DNA of 64,000 nt from assembly GCA_009760855.2 (NCBI GenBank), contig WPIO01000097.1, positions 1,086,001 through 1,150,000 of the forward strand. The letters run 5' to 3'. Source of the stretch: Cristatella mucedo. Lineage: Eukaryota > Bryozoa > Phylactolaemata > Cristatellidae. The notes beneath the pieces are model-generated. The model was given only the letters and a program-made list of their open reading frames with translations, ran no database searches and was not told the origin of the DNA. Below are positions 50,246 to 61,740 of this stretch, piece after piece; the first letter of the stretch is position 1; each line of letters begins with the position of its first letter. A program made the position numbers and the translations under genes.

Positions 50246-52054
50246 GCGCGCTTTCGGTGCGGATAATTAGGCTTTCCCATAATTCCGTTTAACTATTTTC
50301 GCTTGGAGGAGTTGAAAAAGCTTGAGTGAATTGAACATTTTGGGCGAGAACGGAATCTGTTTGCAGATCTAGGCCGCCGTTTCCGCCATTTATTTAAAAA
50401 AGGTAAATATGTTACGGAGGATGAGGCGGCCGACGTGGCAGCTGCCGGGCGGTGCACGGGTGATGCAAAGCTTGGCGGTCTGTCTCCCGTGCGAGCGTAC
50501 AGCCGGGTCTAGAAGGATGCTGGGCGAGGCGTTTCCCGGTGCGCTGTGTTCATTCAGACCTGCACTAGTTCCCGAGTCGGCCCGGGAAAGGGGCGGCGGG
50601 GCCAAAGGCTCGTGGGACCTATATTTCGTTTTTGAGGAATTCGCTCTCGGGAAAAGGCACCTTCACGGTAGGGTCTGCAGTCTGCTAAGCAGCGACGACC
50701 TGCAGCTGGTGCCCGGCTGTTAAGAGCCGCTCGGGCACGCTAGCGTTCGGCCGCGCGTCTCGTTGCTCGTTACCTTCCGGGCAGGGGAGAACGCGCGCGA
50801 GCAAACGAGCGTCCGGTGGGCTGGCCCGGGGGAACCGCCCCCCTCCGTCCTTCTCCGGAGCACGATCACCCTTCCTCGGTGACTACGGCGAGTATACGAA
50901 AGGTGAATGACAGGCTGGAGAATTCAGTAAATGCAATTTTAAAATAAAGTAGTGCGTGCGTAGCAGCTCTAGACGGTCCCGTCGCTAGAGAGCGGCCGCG
51001 GGCGACTCCGAGCGCGCTGTGTGGCCCTTTACGTGTCTTCTTCGTAATGCCTTTGGGCATGCCGCTGATACCTTCGTCGCAACTGTACACGCGCTGTCCT
51101 CGGAGATGCTACTCAAAATAGGAACTGCTTAGCCTAAGGTGTGAGTGATGTCGTCATCGGGCGACACCAACCGGTGGGCCTTCTTCGGCGAGTCGGCAAA
51201 GGAATCTCTTCATCCTGCGCTCGCCCTATCGACTTCTCGGCTAACACGTGCCTAGGACACGTGAGTCTAAAGCGCCCTGTTTAGCACTCGCTGCGATAGT
51301 AGCTCACTCGCCGTGCCTCAGCATGACGGGGAAAGTGAACCGTCGACCGTTACTAGGGCTCCGTTCCAATGCGCAGGCGCAGGCAGCGTCTGCTGCGCCA
51401 GCGCCTGCTACATGCGGCGCAGCATGCAAGCAGCTTTATCGGCCTCGTGCAGCTTCGAATTTTGCGTGAGAGGGTTAAACCATCAGTAAAGTAGTCATAT
51501 ACACGGAACTGCATTCGCAGTCGGCCGGAAAATGCTAAAAATGCTCGCTGCAGCTCTACTATATCTAGTCGGTCGCCCGCTGGCTTTGGACAGTCTCTTT
51601 TCTTAAACTAAAATATTTGTGTGCGAAAAATGTCGTTGATAGCATGACACTTAAAAAATTTACGTCGACAGCCCCAGCAGCAGCCAGGCCAGCTCATTTC
51701 TTGAACGTCCGGAGAACCTCGGTTTGGTCCAACACGTTGAACATACGACTCGTATCGTATCGGTGGCCCTCGTATCCCGGCTCTCGTATCCGCTAAGGAT
51801 GTCTGCCCCACTGACTTGCTATGTGCCCGCTGACCACATTGGATCAATGCTCAGTCTCGTTTACTGTTCCTGTTCTGTTGTGCGTGCAGAGTAACGGCGA
51901 TTTTTTCCAGCGACGCAGCTTGAAGAGCACTGACTGTTTTTAATCTGCATGTGAGTTAGGCAGGTCTTCTTGATCTACATCCAGATTCGACCGAAAGCAT
52001 AGATACCATTTAGGATGCAGTTAACATGCAACGTAGGCGTGCCCTCGGCGAACA
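50246..52054. other. CpG-rich then mixed stretch, nothing recognised
   Basis: 50400-51100 is GC-rich and holds a 104-codon plus-strand frame (50409-50723) with no recognised domain. No further repeat or RNA gene was identified. Confidence 0.4.
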
Positions 52055-52175
52055 TGGTCCATTGCATTATGACCATTCGGTCGGGCTTCCTTTACCGCAA
52101 ATGTAAAGTGCCTAGAAAGTAATTGAGTTCTCCGAGGGCGCTATATCAAATGCATTATTCTTATTATTATGTACA
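52055..52175 (+). mobile_element. LINE-A type 3' tail only
   Basis: CGCAAATGTAAAGTGCCTAG, then AAAGTAATTGAGTTCTCCGA, then GGGCGCTATATCAAATG and ATTATTCTTATTATT. No coding part is attached. Confidence 0.65.
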
Positions 52176-52489
52176 GAGTCATGGCGGTTTCTTTAAATTT
52201 ACCAAAAAACTTCAAAGATACGGCGTGTTACGCGCAGGCTTGAACGCCGCTTTAAGAAGTATGTGTCTGATGACGATCTAGCCAATTAAAAAAAGCTTCC
52301 TCCGAGTCTGCACCTGGAAGCTTAGAAAGTCAGGACTTCTTTTTTCACTCTAAAGCTAAAGCTCTGCCATTCGGACTCATAAAAGATTTATAAGAAGGTC
52401 AACAATTTCCATGCCAACTCTACGGGGTCTCACTTCCTAGGTATTAACGGCTCTGCAGACAAATTTTCAGCCTTCCTAATTATGATCAT

Positions 52490-53935
52490 TGTTATTATTA
52501 TTATAATCATTGAATGGCAACCTGCGACCTTCTTTATGAGATTTTCTGAGGTTTCTGCATTCGATGTGGCTACCTTAGTAAAGTTTAGTACGAAGAACTT
52601 GTCTCCTGAAGACTCAATACTGCCCCCTCTCTGGTCTTCACTGGCAGACAAAGTTAGTCCAGTCTAGCCACAATTCAGGTTTTTAATGGTTATCAGCATA
52701 GCAGGGTTGCTATAGAGTCTTTAGCATCGGCCATGGTTCGATCAATACTTAGAAAGGTTCGATTGAATTCAGTGGTCACAGAAAACTATCCACCCGTTTT
52801 CCCTCTTTCCTTTTTTGTTAAAGAATCTCGAAAAGATTGTCAGTCAGCAGCGACGCAGAACACATAAGAAAAGAAACAAATAAAAAAAAATTGAAAAATT
52901 GAAAAGAATAAATTGTCAGAAAAATTTCTGTTATAATTCAAGCGACACCACGCCACTATAACTGTTCTCCACGTGACCAACGGTATTCTAAGCAGCGTCG
53001 ATGGCGGCAGTGTTACTGCCCTGGCCCTGATCGCGATACATCATCTTCGCTCCACACTACTGATCGCGATACATCATCTTCGCTCCACACTAATGGTCGC
53101 AATACATCATCTGGTTGAGGGCAACAATTGGCCCGCCAGACCGGGCGCTGGTGTGGTTCAACTTGCAGTTGCCCGATCGCATTCAATGCATGTTGTATGG
53201 CGGTCAAGTCTCGTCCATCGGGCTGGCCACCTGTAGAGCTCCACAGGAGACCATTCTCGGTCCTTTGCTGCTCTCCATTTGTACCGAGCCTCTGGAGGAA
53301 AGCGACTCGAGCCTATGGGATTGGCTATCAGATCTTTACTGTCGAAACCCAGCCGTATTTGTCGTTTAAATACTTAGGATCTGCTGCAGCTATTCAGTAA
53401 GTAAATACTTGCCGTGCAGACTTTTGATTCTGGATGTCGGTCAATTTCCTTAAACTGAGCAACAAAAAAAACGATGACATTCGAAGCGTGCGGCTGCGCA
53501 AGGAGACTATTTTTTTTAACTGAATTGCTTTTATGCGACCATCACCGTGTGCTCGGAGTTTAGGTGTCGTCTGTGATAGCAGCTGAATATGTGAAAGTTG
53601 CATTAAGAAGACAGCCTCCACAGATAAGTATCACGTCCGATCCCATTCTAAGATTAGGGACAATCACCCTGGTGGCTTGCTGGGAATGTAACTTGCTCCC
53701 TGGCTCTGCCTAGGCCTTGGCTACCGCCATTCTGTCTTGGCTTGGCAAAGGAAAAACCATAAAGCCTCTGCAGATCAGGATACAAATGACTGAAAAGCTA
53801 GTTAAAAAATTCAAGAGCTTCAGCCGCGTGTCTTCTTCTTTGCAAAAAGGAGCTGCGATGGGTTCTAGTTGATCAACGGATATAAAGCAAAACTCTTACA
53901 GTGATCTACAAGGCCCACCACGACTTGGCTTCTTC
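52490..53935 (+). mobile_element. LINE-B copy, decayed
   Basis: Blocks in order: a pre-RT segment (NLSPEDSILPPLWSSLADKV at about 52590-52650), an RT finger trace (ENYPPVFPLSFFVK, about 52780-52820), LQLPDRIQCML and APQETILGPLLLSI (RT palm, about 53150-53280), then the C-terminal part shared with 14610-15094 (SLGVVCDSS, about 53555). It has frameshifts throughout. It stops at 53935 where a LINE-A copy begins, and its end resumes at 54705. Confidence 0.65.
53022..53112. repeat. Tandem repeat, about 33 bp, two full and one partial unit
   Basis: Units contain TGATCGCGATACATCATCTT followed by CGCTCCACACTA. The third unit starts TGGTCGCAATACATCATCT and breaks off. Confidence 0.85.
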
Positions 53936-54700
53936 ACAACATTGCTAAAACTGAGGCTTGTTTAAATACGGATACCATGTCCAAGTTGCTCCATGCATTT
54001 GTGACATCCCGACTTGACTTCTGTAACTCGCTGCTTGCTGGCCTACCGGCTTGTGCAATCAGGCGATTACAGCTTGTGCAAAACTCTGCAGTTACGCTTG
54101 TCTGTCGTGAACGTCGCAGTTGCCACATCACACCACTTCTTGCGGACCTGCACTGGCTACCAATAAAGCAACGGATCGACTTCAAAGTTTTGTCGCTCAA
54201 TTTTAGGTCACTTCATTCTTTGGCTCCAGCCTATCTCTCAGATATACTCCCCCACCAGGCCAAGCATCGTACCACCCGCTTTTCGGAATCCAACAGTTTA
54301 CCACTACCTCGTACAAACCTCAAATCTCTTGGAGACCGTGCATTTAGTTCGTATGGTCCCAAAGCCTGGAACTCCCTCCCGACCTGCGTCAGAACATCCC
54401 CTGACTTGGCCACATTTAAAAAGAACTTAAGAACACACCTATTTAGGGCAGAATTTAGTGGATCCCTGTGATTCGTCCTTGATGTGCTTATGCGTGCTGA
54501 CACTGTGCATGCTGCCACTAACCACATTTGAAGGCTTACCTTGTGCATGTCACCCCTAACCACGTTGTTCATGTTGTTTATCAAGCATGATATTACTCAC
54601 CATTCAATCGCGTTTCTCTTTGCAGCAAATGTAAAGCGCCTAGAGAAAGATTGAGTTCTCTGAGGGGGCTTTATCAAGTGCATTGTTATTATTATTATTA
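53936..54700 (+). mobile_element. LINE-A copy inserted in LINE-B
   Basis: One continuous frame (53977-54471) gives LLHAFVTSRLDFCNSLLAGL through LADLHWLPIKQRI, HQAKHRTTRFSESNSLPLP and PKAWNSLPTCVRTSPDLATF to SGSL and stop. It is followed by the 3' UTR and TTATCAAGTGCATTGTT plus ATT repeats. It is 5'-truncated, but this C-terminal part is intact, so it is one of the younger copies. Confidence 0.85.
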
Positions 54701-54704
54701 TACT

Positions 54705-54892
54705 TAGCTGCACTGCTGAGCCAGTTTCAGCCTTCTCCTGCCCTCAGGTCCTCTTTGAACAAATAATTAGCTGCTCCATTCCTTCTCTTAGAGACAGTCG
54801 GCGGCAGAAGCTTTTAGGTCTGCAGGTCCTAGACTGTGGAACTCGCTTCCACGATTCTTATGCAACGACATATACTTTCTTGCTGCTGACTC
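54705..54892 (+). mobile_element. LINE-B 3' end, continuation
   Basis: Contains CAGTTTCAGCCTTCTCCTGC, CAGTCGGCGGCAGAAGCTTT and the phrase CTAGACTGTGGAACTCGCTT (GPRLWNSLP-type end of RT proteins). It fits as the continuation of 52490-53935 beyond the inserted LINE-A. Confidence 0.6.
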
Positions 54893-55742
54893 TGGCATTT
54901 CCTTTAAAGCGACCTCTCGTTAGACGACCACATCAGCTCCACAGTCAAATCAGCCTATTTTCAGCTTCATAACATTGCTAAAATTAGGGCTTGTTTAGAT
55001 AAGGATACCACGTCCAAGTTGGTCCATGCATTCGTGAAATCTCGTCTCGACTTCTGCAACTCACTGCTTACTGGCCTACCAGCATGTGCGATCAGGCGAT
55101 TGCAGCTGGTGCAAAACTCTGCAGCTAGGCTTGTCTGTCGTGAGCGTCGCAGTTGCCACATTACTCCACTTCTCGCCGACCTGCACTGGTTACCAGTCAA
55201 GCAACGGATTGACTTCAAGGTTTTGTCGCTCACTTTTAGGTCTCTTCATTCTATGGCTCCAGCCTATCTTTCAGAGATACTACCCCATCAGGCAAAGCAT
55301 CGTACCACTCGCTTTTCGGAATCCAACAGTCTAGAAATACCTCGTACAAACCTTAAATCCTTTGGAGACCGTGCATTTAGCTCGTATGCTCCCACAGCCT
55401 GGAACTCCCTCCCGACCTGCATCAGAACATCCCCTGACCTGACCACATTTAAAAGAAACTTAAAAACATACCTATTTAGGACAGCATTTAGTGGGTCCTT
55501 GTGATTCGTCCTCGATGTGCTTATGCGTGCTGACACTGTTCATGCTGCCACTAACCACATTTGCATGCTGACCCAGTGCATGTTACCCCTAACCATGTTA
55601 TTCATTTTGTTTGTTTTTCAAGCATGATTTTACTTACTATTCTATTGCGTATCACTTTGCAGCAAATGTAAAGCGCCTAGAAAGAGATTAAGTTCTCTGA
55701 GGGCGCTTTATCAAGTGCAATATTATTATTATTATTATTATT
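54893..55742 (+). mobile_element. LINE-A copy, 5'-truncated
   Basis: Starts at DLSLDDHISSTVKSAYFQLH. An uninterrupted frame then runs through VHAFVKSRLDFCNSLLTGLP, LADLHWLPVKQRIDF, RTTRFSESNSLEIP and TAWNSLPTCIRTSPDLTTF to SGSL and stop at 55504. It ends TTATCAAGTGCAATATT plus ATT units. By eye it is very similar to the copy at 53936. Confidence 0.85.
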
Positions 55743-55799
55743 TCCTGGTCAGCCGTCCTGAGTGACTACATTCATTCTAATCACTTCCTTAACTGACCT

Positions 55800-55970
55800 A
55801 CCGACTCAGCTATACTTCTCACTCTCTCTTTGTTTCGTGCGATGAAGTCGGTCGGCTACCTTATGCTTACCGAATGCTGCTTAGGCTTTGAGAGCACTAA
55901 AAAAAATTCTCCCGCGTAATGCCCATCTATCCTGTGTGGCTTTGTGGAATTACAGACGGAGATACACTAA
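55800..55970 (-). repeat. R1 unclassified interspersed repeat
   Basis: Minus-strand copy: CTCACTCTCTCTTTGTTTCG, GTCGGTCGGCTACC, TACCGAATGCTGCTTAGGCTTT, ATTCTCCCGCGTAATGCCCA, GTGGCTTTGTGGAATTACAG. Confidence 0.55.
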
Positions 55971-56119
55971 GTCACACGTCTATGCACACTGCTTTCAGAA
56001 TGACTTAATTCGATACCGATATGTTCGCTCAGCGTAAAGCGCTGCCATTGTGCACGTTGTGTCTTCTACGTGCAGGAATTAGACGCCGGACCCACCGCCA
56101 TGTGATTTGTTAGCGCCCC

Positions 56120-56280
56120 TGGGTCTAGGGGTAAGGTGCTCTCGTCACGACCCCCCCCCCGGCTCAAGGTTCTAGTCGTGCAGTGGTCGATTCTTTACTG
56201 ACCACTGCAAGCGGCGGTGATGGCCGCGAAAAGACTTCTGCCGCTATACAATTGAGGCTGTTAGTTCAGCTAACCTTTTA
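56120..56280 (+). mobile_element. SINE1 copy, older subfamily
   Basis: The A box region GGGTCTAGGGGTAAGGTGCT, GTCACGACC with a C-run, B-box remnant GGTTCTAGTC, then GCAGTGGTCGATTCTTTACTGACCACTGC (body hairpin kept) and CTTCTGCCGCTATACAATTG. Confidence 0.7.
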
Positions 56281-56569
56281 GCCTATTAACCCGGCCGTCG
56301 TACGGCGTCGCTCGCAGCCGCCCAGGCTGTGAGCGACATATTGACGATGCTCAGTTTCCGGGAGAATCGAATGTCGCCTTTTAGCTAAAGCGAACTAGCT
56401 GACTAGCGGCGCATGCTCGCTCGCTCGCTCGTGACGACCGCCGCGGCTCGAGCCCTCGAGTCCCTTCGGGCCAATGTATAGTTGTGACATCTAGCAAAGT
56501 ATTTTGCACAAACTACATTCTGTCTCATGTCGCATCCTTCTCAGTACGGAGCGGAGCCAAGCAGCTTGC

Positions 56570-56643
56570 TCGAGAAGCTTTAGCGTGGCCAATCCTATAA
56601 GCTTTAGCGTGGCCAATCCTAGAAGCTTTAGCGTGGCCAATCC
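56570..56643. promoter_or_regulatory. Three tandem CCAAT-bearing units
   Basis: AAGCTTTAGCGTGGCCAATCC occurs three times with 3-4 bp spacers. Each unit carries a GGCCAATC CCAAT-box motif. It sits at the edge of a CpG-rich patch. Promoter activity is inferred only. Confidence 0.4.
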
Positions 56644-56844
56644 GTGGAGACCTGCAGAATGAGCAAAATGTTCGTCAAATCATCGAGGGAGCTCGGGGGC
56701 GTCCGGTTAGAGTGGCGCCGAGGGGTACGGCCCCGCCCCGCCCCGCCCCCCCCCCCCCCCGCGCTAGCTCGAGCTCTCGCCGATATAGTAGATGCGACGG
56801 GCGGGCGACGGGCGGGCGGCAGGCGGGCTGCAGCGTGGTGCGAC

Positions 56845-57500
56845 GAGTGACCGAAATCAACTCCAACTAAGCGAAAATCGACAGGAAATCGGTGGCGCGA
56901 AGCTCGAGTTTCGAGTGGATATTGTATGTAGCACGCGGTCGTTTAATACGCCCACCCAATTTCGTGCCATTGCACTCCGACTTGGAATGCTTATTGCAAT
57001 ACACAGTCATTTAAGTTTAAGATACACAGTTTTGCTCCGTTTCGCGTTCTCATGCAATCTACTCCAGTTGATTGCGGTGGATTGTAGTGGGTGACCCGGA
57101 CCGCTGCTGTTGATTGAAGTGGATTGCCCGAGAACGCCTGTTCGAAAAGGCTCTGAGTTTTATGGTTAGACTTGCATGATAGCTTTGTGTTATGTACAAT
57201 TCAATCGCCTGGTGTAATATTGTAATATGAAATTCAAATTGGAGCTTCGACCAGTTGATTTCTGGTGGGCTGTGGTGTATTTCGGTAGATTTTGGTGGAT
57301 TACTGCAGTGCGTAGTGAATTGCGGTAGTGGCCTGTATCTTTGCGGCCGATTGGCATGAGAACGCGTTAGCCCCATGGCATGAAATTGAGTGGACACATT
57401 ATAACCACCGAACACTACATTATTCAATCGAAATTCAAGCTGCGCGCCACCAATTTCTTATCGATTTTCGCTTAATCAGAGTGGATCGTGGTAGTGCCTT
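56845..57500. mobile_element. Foldback element with long terminal inverted repeats
   Basis: The left end (56864-56975, starting AACTAAGCGAAAATCGAC) matches the reverse complement of the right end (57370-57478, ending ATCGATTTTCGCTTAATC). The match is about 85 percent by eye over the outer 50 bp and weaker further in, including a shared CAATTTC(G/A)TGCCAT block. The interior has degenerate GGTGGATT units and no transposase frame. It looks like a non-autonomous DNA element; family unknown. Confidence 0.55.
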
Positions 57501-57985
57501 GCACCCGTCGACAGTGTGGAAGCATCTGCAAGTGAGGATCGCAAGTGAGGAACTAACTGGGCTGCTGCTTGTTGCTCACATCCTGTCGAATTCAGGCTTT
57601 TGGGAGAGTTGACTCTGGAGGTTGACCACACTTTGCACGAATAGGTTCATCATTTGGTGCCTAAGGGTGACCTGACTGTGTATAGGATTTCGCAGCGGAA
57701 GACAACGAGGGAACAGAGGTGAACGTGATGTACAGATTCACTGAGTACTGGAACGTACAAGAGGCAGCCCGAGATGCTTTTCGACGTCATCATGTCATCG
57801 TGCCCTTAGAGCTGTGAGATGGGTGACGATACTTACCAGACAGCGCCGCCGTGACGTGTTGCGTTTCGTTTTGTTTTCTGGGCAGCAGCTACGCATCTGG
57901 GAAGTTAGCTAGAAACAGATAATTTCGTTCGCCGGCAGTCGGTTCGCTTCGCTGTCTTTACCAAGTGACCTATTATTAGCTTATT
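57501..57985. other. Nothing recognised
   Basis: Unique sequence without supported features. Confidence 0.4.
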
Positions 57986-58082
57986 ATTATTAAATAAGCT
58001 TATCCATTCCTCCTCTTAAAGACCGTCGATGACAAAAGTTTTGCTCTGAGGCTCCTAGACTGTGAAGCTCATTTCTAAACTT
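57986..58082 (+). mobile_element. LINE-B 3' end fragment
   Basis: ATTCCTCCTCTTAAAGACCG, a degraded GTCGATGACAAAAGTTTTGC and CTCCTAGACTGTGAAGCTCA parallel the LINE-B end at 54760-54850. A LINE-A copy begins immediately after. Confidence 0.5.
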
Positions 58083-59165
58083 CTTACGAAGAGCGCCTCT
58101 CATCTCGCCGGGGCATCACTGGCACTGCTCTGCAGTGGTTCAGATCCTATCTCATTAGAAGACTTCAGAGTATTGATGTGAATGGACAAAAATCATCTGA
58201 AGTACCTCTGAAATACGGAGTACCTCAGGGCTCCGTGCTAGGTCCGGTTCTTTTCACGGTTTATATTCTCCCTCTTGCTGATGTGATTGCCAAGCACAAT
58301 CTAGGCTTTCACTTCTATGCGGGTGACACTCAGTTGTACCTTTGCTTTGATCCCTCCCAGCCTTCGAGCACCTCAAATTCTCTCAACTCACTTGCTGCAT
58401 GTATTGATGACATCCGCACATGGGTGGCAGCAAATTTTCTAAAACTAAACCATGATAAAACTAACTTACTAGTTATGGGCAAACCCAGTGTGATTCAGAA
58501 ATTGGAAAGGCTGACGCTCAAAATTGGCTCTGCCAGCATATCGCCTGTTGAATCAGCTCGAAATCTTGGTGTCATATTCAAAAGCGACCTCCCATTAGAC
58601 GACTATATCAGCTCCACAGTCAAATCTGCCTATTTTCAGCTTCATAGTATTGCTAAAATTTGGGCTTGTTTAGATAAGGATACCACGCCTAAGTTGGTCC
58701 ATGCATTCGTGACATCCCATCTTGACTTCTGTAACTCACTGCTTGCTGGCCTACCGGCATGTGTAATCAGGTGCTTACAGCTGGGGCAAAATTCCGCAGC
58801 TAGGCTTGTCTGTCGTGAGCATCGCAGTTGCCACATTACTCCACTTCTCGCCGACCTGAACTTGAAACTTGAAAAGAACTTGAAGAACTTGAAAACACAC
58901 TTATTTAGGACATCATTTAGTGGGTCCCTGTGATTCGTCCTTGATGTGCTTATGCGTGCTGACACTGTGCAGGCTGCCACTAACCACATTTGCATGCTGA
59001 CCCTGTGCATGTCAACCCTAACCATGTTATTCATTTTGTTTGTTTATCAAGCATGATATTACTCACCATTCAATTGCATTTCCCTTTGCAGCAAATGTAA
59101 AGCGCCTAGAGAGAGATTGAGTTCTCCAAGAGTGCTTTATCAAGTGCATTATTATTATTATAAAT
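58083..59165 (+). mobile_element. LINE-A copy with RT palm, internal deletion, mutated YADD
   Basis: An open frame (58178-58933) encodes the RT palm [20 protein letters not shown], then [49 protein letters not shown] and DFCNSLLAGLPACVI. The catalytic YADD box reads YAGD. After LLADLN the frame jumps to the last residues of the protein (LKTHLFRTSFSGSL), so about 95 residues of the C-terminal domain are missing. The deletion joint is a CTTGAA-rich stretch at 58856-58890. The 3' UTR and ATT tail are normal. It is inactive. Confidence 0.85.
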
Positions 59166-59169
59166 TGTT

Positions 59170-59780
59170 AAGGAAGTTGGCCGATATCCAGGATCGAATA
59201 TCTGCAAGGCAAGCATTCAGGTTATTAGTCGTTGCAGAATATTCAGAAGGTTTAAATGACAGGTACTACCAATTATCATCAACATCAAAGCGATAGCTGA
59301 TTCCATGCCTGCGAATCATTGTTACCAGAAGTTTAGTATCAATGAAGAAGCAAAGAATCGAGGACTGACGCTTGTGGGAATCTGTTTTTCGTAAAGCTGC
59401 TTAGCGACTCTCTTTTCGAGAATCTTTGAAAAAAGGAAGAAGGGAAATTGGACTAAAGTTTTCTAGGACCTCTGAACCCAATTGAGCCTTTTTAAGTATT
59501 CGCTGAACGATTTCCTATTTGAAATACTTTGGAACAACAACGTTATACAGAGAATCATTACCTACCCGAGATTACGGCTGTTCAGGACTAAATTTTTGTG
59601 TGCCAATGAAGACCAGAGAGGGGATGGTGTTGAATCTTCAGGAGATGAGCTCTTTCTATCAGATTTTCTTAAGATACTGCCATATAAGCCACTATAAGCA
59701 TATAGAAACGTAAGAAAAGGTCCCAAGGAATGTCGCAGGCTGCTACTTAGGTATTGCATTAGTCGGAGGCGGCTTAATTG
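59170..59780 (-). mobile_element. LINE-B fragment
   Basis: Minus strand: the frames SEVLENFSPISLLPFFKDSR (RT finger region, about 59400-59470) and KSSSPEDSTPSPLWSSLAHK (pre-RT, about 59590-59680) parallel the plus-strand LINE-B at 52590-52820. Frameshifts are present. Confidence 0.6.
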
Positions 59781-61425
59781 ATGCACGAATATGAGAAATC
59801 TTTCAAAAAGGAAAAAAATATGAGCAATCTTTCAAGGAGGAGGAGGAAAATACTATCGGCTGAACATTCAAAATTCTGGAAATGAGACCTCTCAGAGTTG
59901 GTAAACAAATTGCTCTCTATCTTAAAAATTTGTTTTAGGTCTGCCTGACAAGGCTGACGTTTTCGAGTGAAAAATGAACCTCTCTGAGAAATGTTTTGAA
60001 ACTGGATAAATCATCGTGTGACCCAGGATACTTGAGGGGACGTTTAAGCCGGAACTTTACACGACGTATATTTTGAAGTTTTTTCGTAAACTAATAAAGT
60101 GTATATATTCCACGGCTCTGAACGTAGACAGAATGTAGATGAGCATGCTCAAGGGTACTCTCAAGTTTCAAATTTGCCTGATCAATACGGGTATTGAGGC
60201 TGTCGGCAGAGTCCCGGTGCAAATCAGGAAGACCTGCATCACATAAAATTAAATTTCTCGGCATTAATATACCTTTGAGTTTCGTCGCTGGACAGACTCA
60301 ACTCTCCCCTGCACGTAAGATGGAACAACTGCAGTGAAGTACTGGGTGCCGATTAGAAGAATGTCAAACGAATTAGAGAGAAAGTAGATTAAAAAGTAAG
60401 AAGATTAGAAAGAAATGAATTAGAAAGAAGATTAGAAGAATGCCGCTGCCAGCATACGAAGCCGTCGCTTGGGGCGTTCGCTCTTCGGCAAGGATGTCAA
60501 GGCCACATCGAAGCGCCTCTCCGATTCTTCTACCTCTCCCGCGGGGGGGGGGGTAGAGAAGGGTACATACAGGCAAAAGCGTGCGATTGAACGACCTGAA
60601 TAAAGCGAAAAAAAGCGTAAATCGAGGTCGAGCATATGCCGGGTCGATCATTTGGACATACGGAGCGGCTCGTACGACCCTCATCATAGAGGGGTACAAT
60701 AGCGCCAGAGAGAAAGAGGGTCAAAGTGAAATCGTATCGTACGGACCAATCGTACTCGTGACTATTCAAAACCACGACTTTCGACTTCACAAGCATAGGA
60801 ACTAGCCACTGGTCAAGTCAGCTAGAAATTATCAATACGCGAGCATTATTAATCAATCATAAGCGAGGCTCGATGCAGCGTAGTGTTCGCTCTTTTTGTT
60901 GTTGCAGCACGCTTGCCTCTGATAGCATAGCGAAATGCGCAGCAAGCAGGCGATGCGACGCTGCTCGCGTTAGCTGCACGGCTGATTTACCAATCGATCT
61001 CAGTGCCTATCGCGGCAAGAGAAGTAAGAGAGGTTTCGCCTCTTTGTCACTTACGCTGAGCACTTTTTAAAGGTTTGATATACTCACTAAGCGCTCACCA
61101 GCATTTTCCAATTGAAAGTTACTTTACGGCAGCCCCTGTACGATGCTTGATCTGAGCAAGGCGATATCGCCTCGGATAGCCCGGTTAGTATTTCAAGGAG
61201 CAACTCAAACGACATGGCGAAAGAAAGGAAAGACATAGAGAAGGCGGACATCTTTTCGCTATGGAAGAACTGTTTTTCAGCCTACGTAGACAGGCAGCAA
61301 AGCTAACGATGTGGCGTTGAGTGCACGACTCGATCGTCGGCACCAGATTAAGAAACGAACAGCCTGCATTGCTGCAGGAATTCTACGACTCCGTCGTGCA
61401 CTGCAGGCCGGCTTAAGTCGTCAAA
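59781..61425. other. Nothing recognised
   Basis: Contains a G-run at 60542-60553. The minus-strand frame 60373-60699 crosses it and is not convincing. The part before 60300 may be the 5' continuation of the LINE-B fragment, but I could not align it. Confidence 0.4.
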
Positions 61426-61429
61426 GCGA

Positions 61430-61605
61430 CATTTACTCCGCCCCTGGGTCGAGGCCAAGGCATCGGGTGCGCGTACTTCACGACGCGGGATCACGGTCGC
61501 GGGATCGAGTCTCGCTGCAGGAAATCCTATTTGCCACTGGCAAGAGTGGTCTTAGCCGCTGGGACTACTCTACCGCGAAAGGAATGAGACTGCTGCATCC
61601 GGACG
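61430..61605 (+). mobile_element. SINE1 copy, older
   Basis: GCCCCTGGGTCGAGGCCAAG head, CTTCACGACGCGGGATCACG, B box GGGATCGAGTCTC, then TGCCACTGGCAAGAGTGGTC and TTAGCCGCTGGGACTACTC. Confidence 0.6.
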
Positions 61606-61672
61606 ACATTTACCTTTGATTATACTTTTAAATCAAGCATCCAGCAAAAATCAGCATTGCTGTAGTAGCGAT

Positions 61673-61673
<1 letters not shown>

Positions 61674-61725
<52 letters not shown>

Positions 61726-61740
61726 AGAAGGAGAAGGAGA
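61674..61740. repeat. (GA)n / (GGAGAA)n microsatellite
   Basis: GA run of about 45 bp followed by GAAGGA units. Confidence 0.95.

Noticed and set aside
53013-53115. Possible CRISPR-like array
   Set aside because: Units are contiguous, only two to three in number and without spacers, in a eukaryotic LINE context.
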